DNA of 64,000 bases from NCBI RefSeq assembly GCF_003053745.1, contig NZ_QAYE01000007.1, positions 186,001 to 250,000 on the forward strand, in the 5' to 3' direction. How positions within the stretch are numbered: position 1 is the first letter of the stretch; the number at the start of each line of letters is the position of its first letter. Source of the DNA: Sphingomonas faeni. GTDB lineage: Bacteria; Pseudomonadota; Alphaproteobacteria; Sphingomonadales; Sphingomonadaceae. This document shows, piece by piece, positions 17,451 through 25,053 of the stretch. The position numbers and the translations under genes were made by a program. The notes under the pieces were generated by a model. The model saw nothing but the letters and a program-made list of their open reading frames with translations, was not told the DNA's origin and made no database searches.

Positions 17451-17923
17451 GCCGCGCGTGCCTTCAACGTGAGCGCAACGCCGACGGTCTTGTCGCCCTT
17501 GTCGGTCATCGCCACCGAATCGACTAGGATGCCGAGCCGTTCGAGGCGCGCCAGCCACGCGACCAGCGCCGCGGGACGCGCCGACTGGATACTAACCCGC
17601 ACCCGGCTCGCGCCATCCTGATCGAGCGAGGCGAGCGCGAAGCCGGCATGGTCCGCCTCGGCGCGCACCGCGTCGGCCAGCGTGCCGGTCAGCGGCGTGG
17701 CGCGAGTCCGCTGGATATCGCGCAACGTCGCGACTTGCGCGCGCGTTTCGCCGAGCCGGGTAACCGCGTCGGCGTGACGTTCGCGCGCGCTCGACAGGCC
17801 GTCGCCGACCGGGCGGATAACCAGCGCCCAGAGCAACGTCAGCACCGCGAGCCCCGCCATAACGAGCAACAGCCGCCGCTCCCTGAGCGAGCGTCCTTCG
17901 AACCACGTCTTCAGTCCGGTCAT
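17447..17923 (-). CDS. gspM: Type II secretion system protein M
   Basis: An inner-membrane platform protein of 158 residues. The short cytoplasmic N-terminus WFEGRSLRERR is typical of GspM and is followed by one helix (about 17-36). A periplasmic ferredoxin-like domain with a coiled segment completes it. It binds GspL and stabilises the GspE-L complex. It overlaps gspL and gspN by four bases each. Confidence 0.88.
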   Translation of the reverse strand: MTGLKTWFEGRSLRERRLLLVMAGLAVLTLLWALVIRPVGDGLSSARERHADAVTRLGETRAQVATLRDIQRTRATPLTGTLADAVRAEADHAGFALASLDQDGASRVRVSIQSARPAALVAWLARLERLGILVDSVAMTDKGDKTVGVALTLKARAA

Positions 17924-19005
17924 CGGCCGCTCTCCGGGCTGATCGTGAGTTCACCCGTCACGCGACCGGCTGCCGCCTGGAACACGCCCGCGCGGACCGA
18001 GAAGCCTGCGGATTCGAGCGCGCGCTTCAGGTCGGTCGCCAAGGCTTCGCGTTCGACGGCCACCGACAGGCGCAGGTCGCCGTTCGCCTGGAAATCGAGC
18101 GCGGTGACTTCGGTGCCGGGCGTCGCACGCACCGCCGCGAAGACCGCCGCGGTCGTGCTGGTGAACCCCAGCCCCGGTCCCCGCACGCGCGACAGGCGCT
18201 CGTCGAGCTGGCGGCTGGCGTCGACGACCGTCTCGCCGCGCGGCAAACCGGTGACCGCCACCGTATTGGCCTCCGCCTCCAACGCATCCGCGCCGAAGCT
18301 GTATTTGGCGATGCGAACGAGCGAGATCGCCAGCGTCACGGCCAGGATCGTCAGCGACAGCAGCGCAAGCCGTCGGATCAGCCCCCAGTCGATCGCGAAC
18401 CTTCGCCGCCGCGCGAACGGCCCCTGTCGAAGATCCAGCGGGGGCGACGCGACGGCGGCGACGATCGCTGCCTCCAGCGTATCGCGGTCGATCGTCGCGG
18501 GCGCGGTGCCGCCGGTCACCAGCTCCGTCAGCCGCGCCTCATCAGCGAACCCGCTCGACGTACTGCGCACCACGCCGCTTCCGCCCAGTTCCGCCCGCGC
18601 GTACCCCTCTTCGGGTCGCGGAAGGAGCATCGGTGCCGGGATGAGCGCGACCGGATCGACGCCTGCCTCCGCCAGCATCAGCAGCCAGTCGCGCATCGTC
18701 GCGGCACCGACGACGCCGATCGGTCGGTCGCTCGCGCCTTCGTCCCCGACTGCGACATGGAGTTCGGCGAGCGGCGACGCGCTCGCCTCGCTCGCGAGGA
18801 TTCGCGCGGCCGCCGTTGCCTGCGCCGCGGACCGCGACGGCAGTTCGGCCCAGTGCAGCGTCACCGCATCGGCGGGCGCCACTGCGATCGTCTCGTCGTC
18901 GATCGTATCGGGGATACCCTCCCCCTCCCCGACCACGCGCGCGTCCGCAACGCGCATCCAGCGATATCCGGTCTCGCCGGCGGGAAGGAACAGCAAAGTC
19001 GTCAT
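17920..19005 (-). CDS. gspL: Type II secretion system protein L
   Basis: A 361-residue bitopic protein linking the cytoplasmic ATPase GspE to the periplasmic GspM. It has an actin-like cytoplasmic domain (about 1-225), one helix at about 236-256 (LALLSLTILAVTLAISLV) and a periplasmic domain. ATG at 19005, before TTLLFLPAG, overlaps the gspK stop; the longer upstream frame runs inside gspK. The sequence is divergent, as usual for GspL. Confidence 0.88.
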   Translation of the reverse strand: MTTLLFLPAGETGYRWMRVADARVVGEGEGIPDTIDDETIAVAPADAVTLHWAELPSRSAAQATAAARILASEASASPLAELHVAVGDEGASDRPIGVVGAATMRDWLLMLAEAGVDPVALIPAPMLLPRPEEGYARAELGGSGVVRSTSSGFADEARLTELVTGGTAPATIDRDTLEAAIVAAVASPPLDLRQGPFARRRRFAIDWGLIRRLALLSLTILAVTLAISLVRIAKYSFGADALEAEANTVAVTGLPRGETVVDASRQLDERLSRVRGPGLGFTSTTAAVFAAVRATPGTEVTALDFQANGDLRLSVAVEREALATDLKRALESAGFSVRAGVFQAAAGRVTGELTISPESGR

Positions 19006-20000
19006 GATGGCTCGCCCCATTGCCGCGATACGAGCTGCGCGGGAAGCCGGTTCGCGTCTATCAGCGCACGTTCCTGCATTTGTGTCGTGCCGAGCGTCAC
19101 GTCGATATCGAGCGTGAACCATTTCGACAGCACCTGCGCGTCAACGCCAGGCGCGATATTGGCAGCGCCAAGCAACGACGCGCCCTTCTGCATTTCGTCG
19201 AAGCTGGCATAGCCCTGCACCGGTCGCCGCAGCAGCAATTGCTGCGCACCGCCGACCGACAGCGTATCCGGATACATCATTGCCAGCAGCACGCTCTGCT
19301 CGGGCAGCAGCGTGTTGACGTTGATCGGCGACGGCTTGGCGAATGGCAATGTGCAGATCCACGGGCGGATCTTCGTGTAGATCTCCGGCGTCATCCCCGC
19401 GATCGCGCGCAGTTCGCTCGGGTCGCTCATCAGCGTGCCGGCGGTGCGGTACGAAGGTACCCGACCGAGATACGCACCGTCCTCGGCGCCCATCGGTTGC
19501 TGGTCCTGATCGCTGTCGATCCAGTCGGTCGTGCCCGCCGCGACCTGTTCGGCGACCTGCACGGGTACGTCGAGCAGTCGCATCAGGCGGACGAACTGCG
19601 GCCGGACTTCGCCGCGCGCGACGTACACGCCGGGGGTCGTCATGGCGACCAGCGCGTTCAGGTTGAAGCAGTTCGCCCCGTCGCGGACGCGCGCGGTCGC
19701 GAAGCCTCCGGGTACCGGCAGGCCGAACGGGGTGTTGCTCCAGCCGCCGGCCAGCGTGACTCGGCTTGGCTTTGGCGCGAGCAGGTTGGAGACCCGAGTC
19801 AGCGCCATCGTCTCCGCCGCGAGTGCATAGGCGCGCGCCTGCTCGCCGGTCGCGGCGTTGCTCGCGAGGCGGGTCGACAGCCGGAGTTTCTCCAGCGCCG
19901 CGCCGGCCATCACCGCGATGATCGCGACGAGCATCAGCACGGTGAGCAACGCTGCCCCCCGTTCCTGTCCGCGTCGGGCGCCGAAATCAGGTGCGCGCAC
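19002..20000 (-). CDS. gspK: Type II secretion minor pseudopilin GspK
   Basis: GspK is the largest minor pseudopilin and caps the pseudopilus tip with GspI and GspJ. A short leader ending RRGQERG precedes the AALLTVLMLVAIIAVMAGAALEKL helix. A large periplasmic domain follows, with DWIDSDQDQQPMGAEDGAYL (Ca-binding region) and SPINVNTLLPE. The start is GTG at 20000, fourteen bases inside the end of gspJ, giving 332 residues. The longer open frame upstream is a shadow of gspJ. The helix starts AALL rather than F, as is common for GspK. Confidence 0.9.
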   Translation of the reverse strand: MRAPDFGARRGQERGAALLTVLMLVAIIAVMAGAALEKLRLSTRLASNAATGEQARAYALAAETMALTRVSNLLAPKPSRVTLAGGWSNTPFGLPVPGGFATARVRDGANCFNLNALVAMTTPGVYVARGEVRPQFVRLMRLLDVPVQVAEQVAAGTTDWIDSDQDQQPMGAEDGAYLGRVPSYRTAGTLMSDPSELRAIAGMTPEIYTKIRPWICTLPFAKPSPINVNTLLPEQSVLLAMMYPDTLSVGGAQQLLLRRPVQGYASFDEMQKGASLLGAANIAPGVDAQVLSKWFTLDIDVTLGTTQMQERALIDANRLPAQLVSRQWGEPS

Positions 20001-20673
20001 CGGGCGTCTCCTGTCCCGGAGGGGTGCCCGCGGGTGGCGTGGCGGCGGGACCCGTTCCATCGGATGGCGCGGGCACGTAGCTGGTGCCGACGAGGAACAT
20101 CTGGCGGAACTGCGTACCGTCGTCGCGCTGAACGGTGAGTTCCATCGCGTCGGGCAACGGCCTGCCGCTCGCGCCATCCCAGCGATCGCTCCAGGCGCCC
20201 GCGATGCGATAGCGGAGTGCTACCTGCCGTACTTTCGTGAGCAACGCGGCAGGCGGCAACGGCTGCGCGCCGTCGACCATCGGATACGCGATCCGCTGAA
20301 GCGCGCCGCCGTCGACGCGGTAGGCGACCTTCTGCATGCTGGAACGCGCCGCACCGTCGATATTGCTCCAGCCGGCGCGGACGAGACGGAGCATCGGCGT
20401 GACGCCCGATCCGCTCTCGCCGATGAATGCGGGGACGCTGGTGCCGGCCTCGTCGCGGCTGGCGCGGTTCGACGCCTGGGCGAGATCGGCGGACAGGATC
20501 GACATCGTCCGCGTGAGCGCGCTGATGTCGTCGAGCTTGGCGCCCGTCGAACTCTGCGCCTTCACGCTGAACGACAGGATCGCAACGCCGGCCGCGGCGA
20601 TCATGCCGAAGATCATGAGCGACACCATGACTTCGATGAGCGTGAAGCCGGCCTCGGTTTTCGGATGCGTCAC
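19987..20673 (-). CDS. gspJ: Type II secretion minor pseudopilin GspJ
   Basis: A 228-residue minor pseudopilin. The leader VTHPKTEAG is cut before FTLIEVMVSLMIFGMIAAAG, a classic type IV prepilin signal with Glu at +5. A periplasmic domain ends in a Pro/Gly/Thr-rich tail. GTG at 20673 overlaps the gspI stop (GTGA). The ATG at 20799 used by a longer frame lies in gspI and is not needed. Confidence 0.9.
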   Translation of the reverse strand: MTHPKTEAGFTLIEVMVSLMIFGMIAAAGVAILSFSVKAQSSTGAKLDDISALTRTMSILSADLAQASNRASRDEAGTSVPAFIGESGSGVTPMLRLVRAGWSNIDGAARSSMQKVAYRVDGGALQRIAYPMVDGAQPLPPAALLTKVRQVALRYRIAGAWSDRWDGASGRPLPDAMELTVQRDDGTQFRQMFLVGTSYVPAPSDGTGPAATPPAGTPPGQETPGART

Positions 20674-21074
20674 ATCACCATCCGCGGCGCTGGTCGCACC
20701 ATCGTCAGGCGGCCGAGTTGCGTGCCGGTCCGGTCGGCGACCGCTACGTCGATCCGCAGCACGCTCGATCCGCCGAGCGCGCTGACCTGCCGCGTCCACG
20801 TCCAGGGCTGGCCGCCGTTTGTCTCGACGCCAGTGACGCGGCCTGCGGTCGGTGGCTGCGCACTGGTGACCGCGTCGATCGCGACGTTGCGCGCGACCAT
20901 CTGCGCGACGAGCGTTTCGTCGAGGATCGATGCGCCGCGGATCGTCGCGCTTTCCAGACGCACGAGCGCCATCGCCGCAAGGCTGAACACTGCCAGCGCG
21001 ACCATGATTTCGATCAACGTGAAGCCGTGTTCGGCGTAACGTCGACGAAGGGTGAAGCCGCGCTCAGCCCGCAT
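20670..21074 (-). CDS. gspI: Type II secretion minor pseudopilin GspI
   Basis: A 134-residue minor pseudopilin with the prepilin motif EHG/FTLIEIMVALAVFSLAA. The leader is unusually long (17 residues) and contains a second, partial RGFTL stretch at residues 5-9 that is not followed by a hydrophobic helix. This may be a small internal duplication. It overlaps gspH by eleven bases and gspJ by four. Confidence 0.9.
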   Translation of the reverse strand: MRAERGFTLRRRYAEHGFTLIEIMVALAVFSLAAMALVRLESATIRGASILDETLVAQMVARNVAIDAVTSAQPPTAGRVTGVETNGGQPWTWTRQVSALGGSSVLRIDVAVADRTGTQLGRLTMVRPAPRMVM

Positions 21075-21549
21075 CGGCTCTCACGCTGCCGTCTGCGTCG
21101 ATGTGGACCGTCGCCGCAACGCCTCCGCGATCGAGGCGAATCTCCGCTGGACGATCGACGAGGCCGGTCGGGTCGAACGTCACGCGCAGGCGGCCGCTGG
21201 TGTCGCCGATGCTGGCCCTGGTACCTTCGTCCCAGCGCTCGACGCGCATGGGTTTCTCGGCGATCGGCGTCCAGCCGCCGGCGAGCCGACGGTCGAAGCC
21301 GTACCCGCCACCGCTGATCCAGACGCTCACCGGGCGTGCCTCGACGATCGCCGAATCGTGCGCCGCGCGGGTGCGCAGGGCGAAGCGCGTCGCCTCGTCG
21401 AGCACGCGGCCGCGCGGGTCCGGCATGACGAGCACGGCCACAGCGGAGGCCAGGCCGATGATCGTGACGACGACCATCAGCTCGACCAGCGTGAAGCCAC
21501 TTTCGCGTCTCCGCGAAAGTGTCCCCGCGCAGGCGGGGACCCAGTCCAA
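21064..21549 (-). CDS. gspH: Type II secretion pseudopilin GspH with a repeat-derived leader
   Basis: A 161-residue minor pseudopilin: RRRESG/FTLVELMVVVTIIGL is the prepilin signal and the remainder is the GspH globular domain. Only one common start codon lies near the signal, TTG at 21549, five bases after the gspG stop. The resulting 18-residue leader (DWVPACAGTLSRRRESG) is encoded by a palindromic repeat that occupies 21499-21540. The hydrophobic pilin segment follows the repeat directly. Confidence 0.88.
   Translation of the reverse strand: MDWVPACAGTLSRRRESGFTLVELMVVVTIIGLASAVAVLVMPDPRGRVLDEATRFALRTRAAHDSAIVEARPVSVWISGGGYGFDRRLAGGWTPIAEKPMRVERWDEGTRASIGDTSGRLRVTFDPTGLVDRPAEIRLDRGGVAATVHIDADGSVRADAG
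21499..21540. repeat. Double hairpin repeat forming the gspH leader, family 2 related
   Basis: There are two adjacent perfect hairpins on the plus strand. ACTTTCGCG-TCTC-CGCGAAAGT spans 21499-21520, and GTCCCCGC-GCAG-GCGGGGAC spans 21521-21540. CCAG follows, as at the arm ends of other family-2 copies. It lies between gspG and the mature part of gspH and encodes residues 4-17 of GspH. Confidence 0.8.
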
Positions 21550-21553
21550 GGAC

Positions 21554-21994
21554 CTATTGCCAGCTGCCGATATCGGCATCGATCCCCTCGCCGCCTTCCT
21601 TGCCGTCGGCGCCGAAGGTCCAGACGTCGGCCTCGCCGTGCGCGCCGGGCGAAGCATAGAGATACGGGCGACCCCAGGGATCGTTCGGCAGCTTCTTGAG
21701 ATACCCGCCACGCTGGTAGCGCGATGGATCGGCGAGACCCGCGGGTGCCGAGACGAGCGCGTTCAGCCCTTGCGTGGTGTTGGGGAAGGTCATGTTCTGG
21801 AGCTTGTAGAGCTCCAGCCCGCCCTCGATCTGGGCGATGTCGGCCTTCGCCTTCTGGATCCGCGCGGTGTCGCCCGAGGGCAGCACGTTGAGCGCGACGA
21901 TCGTCGCCAACAGGCCGATGATGACGATCACGACCATCAGCTCGACGAGGGTAAAGCCGGCCTCGCGGCGCTTCTTTTTATCTTCGGGACGCAT
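21554..21994 (-). CDS. gspG: Type II secretion major pseudopilin GspG
   Basis: The main pseudopilus subunit, 146 residues. A basic leader MRPEDKKKRREAG precedes FTLVELMVVIVIIGLLATIV. The major-pseudopilin signatures ADIAQIEGGLELYKLQN, NDPWGRPYLY and FGADGKEGGEGIDADIGSW (Ca-binding C-terminus) are all present. ATG at 21994 has GAGG seven bases upstream; an in-frame ATG at 22006 overlapping the gspF stop is the alternative. Confidence 0.95.
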   Translation of the reverse strand: MRPEDKKKRREAGFTLVELMVVIVIIGLLATIVALNVLPSGDTARIQKAKADIAQIEGGLELYKLQNMTFPNTTQGLNALVSAPAGLADPSRYQRGGYLKKLPNDPWGRPYLYASPGAHGEADVWTFGADGKEGGEGIDADIGSWQ

Positions 21995-22002
21995 GAACAA
22001 CC

Positions 22003-23229
22003 TCATTGTCCGGCCAGCGTGTTGAGCTGGAGGATCGGGAGCAGGATGGATAGCACGATCGTCGCGACGATGCCGCCCATCACGACGATGATCAGCGGTT
22101 CGAGCAGCGACAATGCGGTGGCGGTGAAACGGTCGAACTCGCGTTCGAGATAGTCGGCGGCGCGCTCCAGCATCTCGTCGAGACGACCTGCCGCCTCTCC
22201 GCTCGCCGCGAGATAGGTCAGCAGCGGCGGGAAGACGCCGGCGCGGCGCATCGCGGCGGAGAGCGAACCACCGCCGCGGATCGCGTCGACGATCTGGTCC
22301 GACGCCTGGCGGAGACGACGGTTGTGGATCGTGCTCGCGGTCAGGTTGAGCCCGTCGAGCAGAGGCAAGCGGCTCGCGACCATCGTGCCGAGCGTGCGCG
22401 CCATCCGTGCCGCGTGAAGATCGCGGATCAGGCGACCGAGCAGCGGGATGCGGAGCAGCCAGCCATCGAACGCGAGTCGCAAAGTCGGGTCCTTCAGCGC
22501 CCGCCACCCGGCGAGACCGCCACCGACGACGATCAGCAGCATCACCCACCAGTATCCGACGAGGAACGCCGAGAACGCCATCACCATCCGCGTGAGCAGC
22601 GGGAGTTGCTGGCCGACCGTGTCGAATTGCTCGACGACCTGCGGCACCACGAACATCATCAGCGCGGTGACAACGCCGAACGCGACGAGCGCGAGAATCG
22701 AGGGATAGGCGAGCGCGGTGATGAGCTTGCCGCGGATCTCGGCCTGGCGTTCGAGCAGCGCCGCGAGCCGGTCGAGAATGGTCGGGAGCGAGCCCGAGCT
22801 TTCACCCGCCGAGACCATCGCACGGTAGAGCGGCGGAAAGCTTTTCGGCTCACGCGCCATCGCGTCGGCGAGGCGACGGCCTTCGACCACGCCGGCGTGG
22901 ACGTGCTGGACTATCGTGCGGACGCTGTCCTGTTCGGTCTGGCGCGTAATCGTACGGAGCGATTCCTCCAGCGGCGAGACGCGGTTGAGGGTGGCGAGCT
23001 GGCGGGTGAAGAGCGTGAGGTTCTTACCCGACATCTTCGGCGTGCCAAGCTGAAGGCCGAAGAGCGGGCGGCCTTTGGTCGCCTGCGGGGGTGCGCCGGG
23101 GGTGATCTTCACGACGTAGAATTTGCGTGCGTCGAGGGTGGCGCGGGCGACATCTATGTCGGCGGCAGCGATGTGACCGCGGCGTTCGGCGCCTTTGGTA
23201 TCGATCGCGATATAGTCGAAGTCCGCCAT
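22003..23229 (-). CDS. gspF: Type II secretion inner-membrane protein GspF
   Basis: A polytopic platform protein of 408 residues with two T2SSF domains (about 70-190 and 275-395), separated and followed by hydrophobic helices. FTRQLATL, SAGESSGSLP and SGEAAGRLDEML are family landmarks. The start MADFDYIAID at 23229 is preceded, across one extra ATG at 23232, by AGGGGAGG. These ribosome-binding bases belong to the end of a family-3 repeat inserted between gspE and gspF. Confidence 0.95.
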   Translation of the reverse strand: MADFDYIAIDTKGAERRGHIAAADIDVARATLDARKFYVVKITPGAPPQATKGRPLFGLQLGTPKMSGKNLTLFTRQLATLNRVSPLEESLRTITRQTEQDSVRTIVQHVHAGVVEGRRLADAMAREPKSFPPLYRAMVSAGESSGSLPTILDRLAALLERQAEIRGKLITALAYPSILALVAFGVVTALMMFVVPQVVEQFDTVGQQLPLLTRMVMAFSAFLVGYWWVMLLIVVGGGLAGWRALKDPTLRLAFDGWLLRIPLLGRLIRDLHAARMARTLGTMVASRLPLLDGLNLTASTIHNRRLRQASDQIVDAIRGGGSLSAAMRRAGVFPPLLTYLAASGEAAGRLDEMLERAADYLEREFDRFTATALSLLEPLIIVVMGGIVATIVLSILLPILQLNTLAGQ

Positions 23230-23232
23230 CAT

Positions 23233-23389
23233 CCTCCCCTGCAAGGGGAGGGGGACCGCCGCGCAGCGGTGGTGGAGGGGGCGTGCCGCGCACGTTGCGT
23301 TGCGCTGCTGGCGGCGTACGGCCGGTGGTGCGAGCGTGGTGAGCCCCCTCCACCAGCTTCGCTGGTCCCCCTCCCCGTTCCGGGGAGGA
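23233..23389. repeat. Palindromic repeat, family 3, between gspE and gspF
   Basis: A ~157-bp inverted repeat. Each outer end forms its own CCTCCCC..GGGGAGG hairpin, followed by a second hairpin (ACCGCCGCGCAGCGGTGG; CACCAGCTTCGCTGGT). It fills the gap between two operon genes that elsewhere overlap, and it ends two bases before the ATGATG of gspF. Confidence 0.85.
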
Positions 23390-23400
23390 TTTTTAGGACG

Positions 23401-25053
23401 CTAAACAACTGCTGTATCCTCGACGACTTCCGTGGTGTCGCGGCGGGATACTCGGACGGCTTCTTCGGCGGTGGTCTGGCCGGAGAGGACCAGGTCGCGG
23501 GCGGACTGCGCCAGGTTCGGGGACTTGGCGAACGCGTGTGCGGTTATTTCCGACTCATGCCCGTCGGTGTTGATCAGTCGGCGGATCGTGTCGTCGATGC
23601 GGACCGCTTCGAAGACGCCGATGCGGCCCTTGTAGCCGGTCTGGTTGCAGTCTTCGCAGCCTTGCGCGACGTAGACGACCGCGTCGGAGGCGATGCCGAG
23701 CAGCGGGGCGACCGTATCGGACGCGGGCACGGCCTTGCGGCACGTCGGGCATAGCCGCCGCACGAGGCGCTGGGCGATCACCGCACGCAACGTCGAGGCG
23801 AGCAGGAAGCTCTCGACCTTCATGTCGCGCATGCGCGTGATCGCGCCGATCGCGTCGTTGGTGTGGACCGTCGACAGCACGAGATGGCCGGTGAGCGACG
23901 CCTGCACCGCAATCTCGGCGGTTTCGCGGTCGCGGATTTCGCCGACCATCACGACGTCTGGATCCTGGCGGAGGATCGCGCGCAGGCCCGCCGCGAAGGT
24001 GAGACCGACCTTCGGGTTGACCTGAGTCTGACCGACACCGTCGACCGCATACTCGACCGGGTCCTCGACGGTGAGGATGTTACGGCTGCCGTCGTTGAGC
24101 AGGCGGAGCGCGGCGTAGAGCGACGTCGTCTTGCCCGATCCGGTCGGGCCGGTGACGAGGATGATGCCGTTGGGCTCGCTCAGCGCTTCGTTGAGCAGCG
24201 CGAACAGTGCGGGCGGCAGGCCGAGCGCTTCGAGATCGATGCCAGCGTTTTCCTTGTCGAGGATACGCAGCACCACGCGCTCGCCGGCGCGGCTCGGCAG
24301 CGTCGAAACGCGGACGTCGAGCAGCTTGCCCCCTAACGTCAGCCCCATGCGGCCGTCCTGCGGGACGCGGCGCTCGGCGATGTCGAGGCGCGCCATGACC
24401 TTGATGCGGCTGACGACGACCGGCGCGACGTTGGGCGGCATGCGCAGCGTTTCGCGCAGCACGCCGTCGATGCGCATGCGGACGACCAGACCGGACTCGT
24501 ATGGCTCGATGTGGATGTCGGACACGCCGTTGCGCGCGGCGTCGGCGATGATGCCGTTGATCAGGCGGATCGCCGGCGCGTCGTCGGCGGTGTCGAGCAG
24601 GTCCTCCGCGGTCGGCATATCGCCGGCGAGCAGGTCGAGTTCGTCGCCCATGCCGACTGCGGCGAGCGCATTAGCCTGGCCGTCCATCGCGTAGACGTTC
24701 GACAGGAGGCGGTCGAACGCGACCTGTTCCACGAAGGTCACGTCGAACGGGCGCGCGAGGTAGCGGCGGAGTTCGAGCAGGACTTTGGGGTCTGCGCCGG
24801 CGCGCATGGCGATGGTGAGGTGGGAGTCCGTGTCGGTATGGTCGACCACGACGCCGAATTTTCGGGCGAAGGCGTAAGGGATGGTGATCTGGGGGAGGTC
24901 ACTGCTCCCCTCCCGTAAACGGGAGGGGTTGGGGGAGGGAATGACATATCCCTCGATCGCGCCGTCCGTGAGTAAGGCAGCCCCTCCCCCGACCCCTCCC
25001 GCAAGCGGGAGGGGAGTAGCGGCGTCGATCTCGTGGCCTTCGCGGATGATCAT
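23401..25053 (-). CDS. gspE: Type II secretion ATPase GspE with an in-frame repeat insertion
   Basis: The hexameric cytoplasmic ATPase that drives the T2SS (550 residues). It has an N1E/N2E-like N-terminal region, the Walker A motif GPTGSGKTTSLYA and Asp and His boxes (MVGEIRD, LVLSTVHTN). A zinc-binding tetracysteine is formed by CPTC and CEDC. Residues ~13-50 are low-complexity and encoded by a family-3 palindromic element (24905-25016) read without interruption. They separate the first twelve codons, MIIREGHEIDAA, from the normal N-terminal domain, which begins ITIPYAFARKFGV. ATG at 25053 overlaps the gspD stop, so this start is strongly favoured. Confidence 0.95.
   Translation of the reverse strand: MIIREGHEIDAATPLPLAGGVGGGAALLTDGAIEGYVIPSPNPSRLREGSSDLPQITIPYAFARKFGVVVDHTDTDSHLTIAMRAGADPKVLLELRRYLARPFDVTFVEQVAFDRLLSNVYAMDGQANALAAVGMGDELDLLAGDMPTAEDLLDTADDAPAIRLINGIIADAARNGVSDIHIEPYESGLVVRMRIDGVLRETLRMPPNVAPVVVSRIKVMARLDIAERRVPQDGRMGLTLGGKLLDVRVSTLPSRAGERVVLRILDKENAGIDLEALGLPPALFALLNEALSEPNGIILVTGPTGSGKTTSLYAALRLLNDGSRNILTVEDPVEYAVDGVGQTQVNPKVGLTFAAGLRAILRQDPDVVMVGEIRDRETAEIAVQASLTGHLVLSTVHTNDAIGAITRMRDMKVESFLLASTLRAVIAQRLVRRLCPTCRKAVPASDTVAPLLGIASDAVVYVAQGCEDCNQTGYKGRIGVFEAVRIDDTIRRLINTDGHESEITAHAFAKSPNLAQSARDLVLSGQTTAEEAVRVSRRDTTEVVEDTAVV
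24905..25016. repeat. Palindromic repeat, family 3, inside the gspE coding sequence
   Basis: The outer arms CTCCCCTCCCGTAAACGGGA and GACCCCTCCCGCAAGCGGGA enclose a ~40-base centre. The element is read on the minus strand as TPLPLAGGVGGGAA and on to PSPNPSRLREGS. The left part is read in the same frame as the ccmH copy. Confidence 0.88.
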
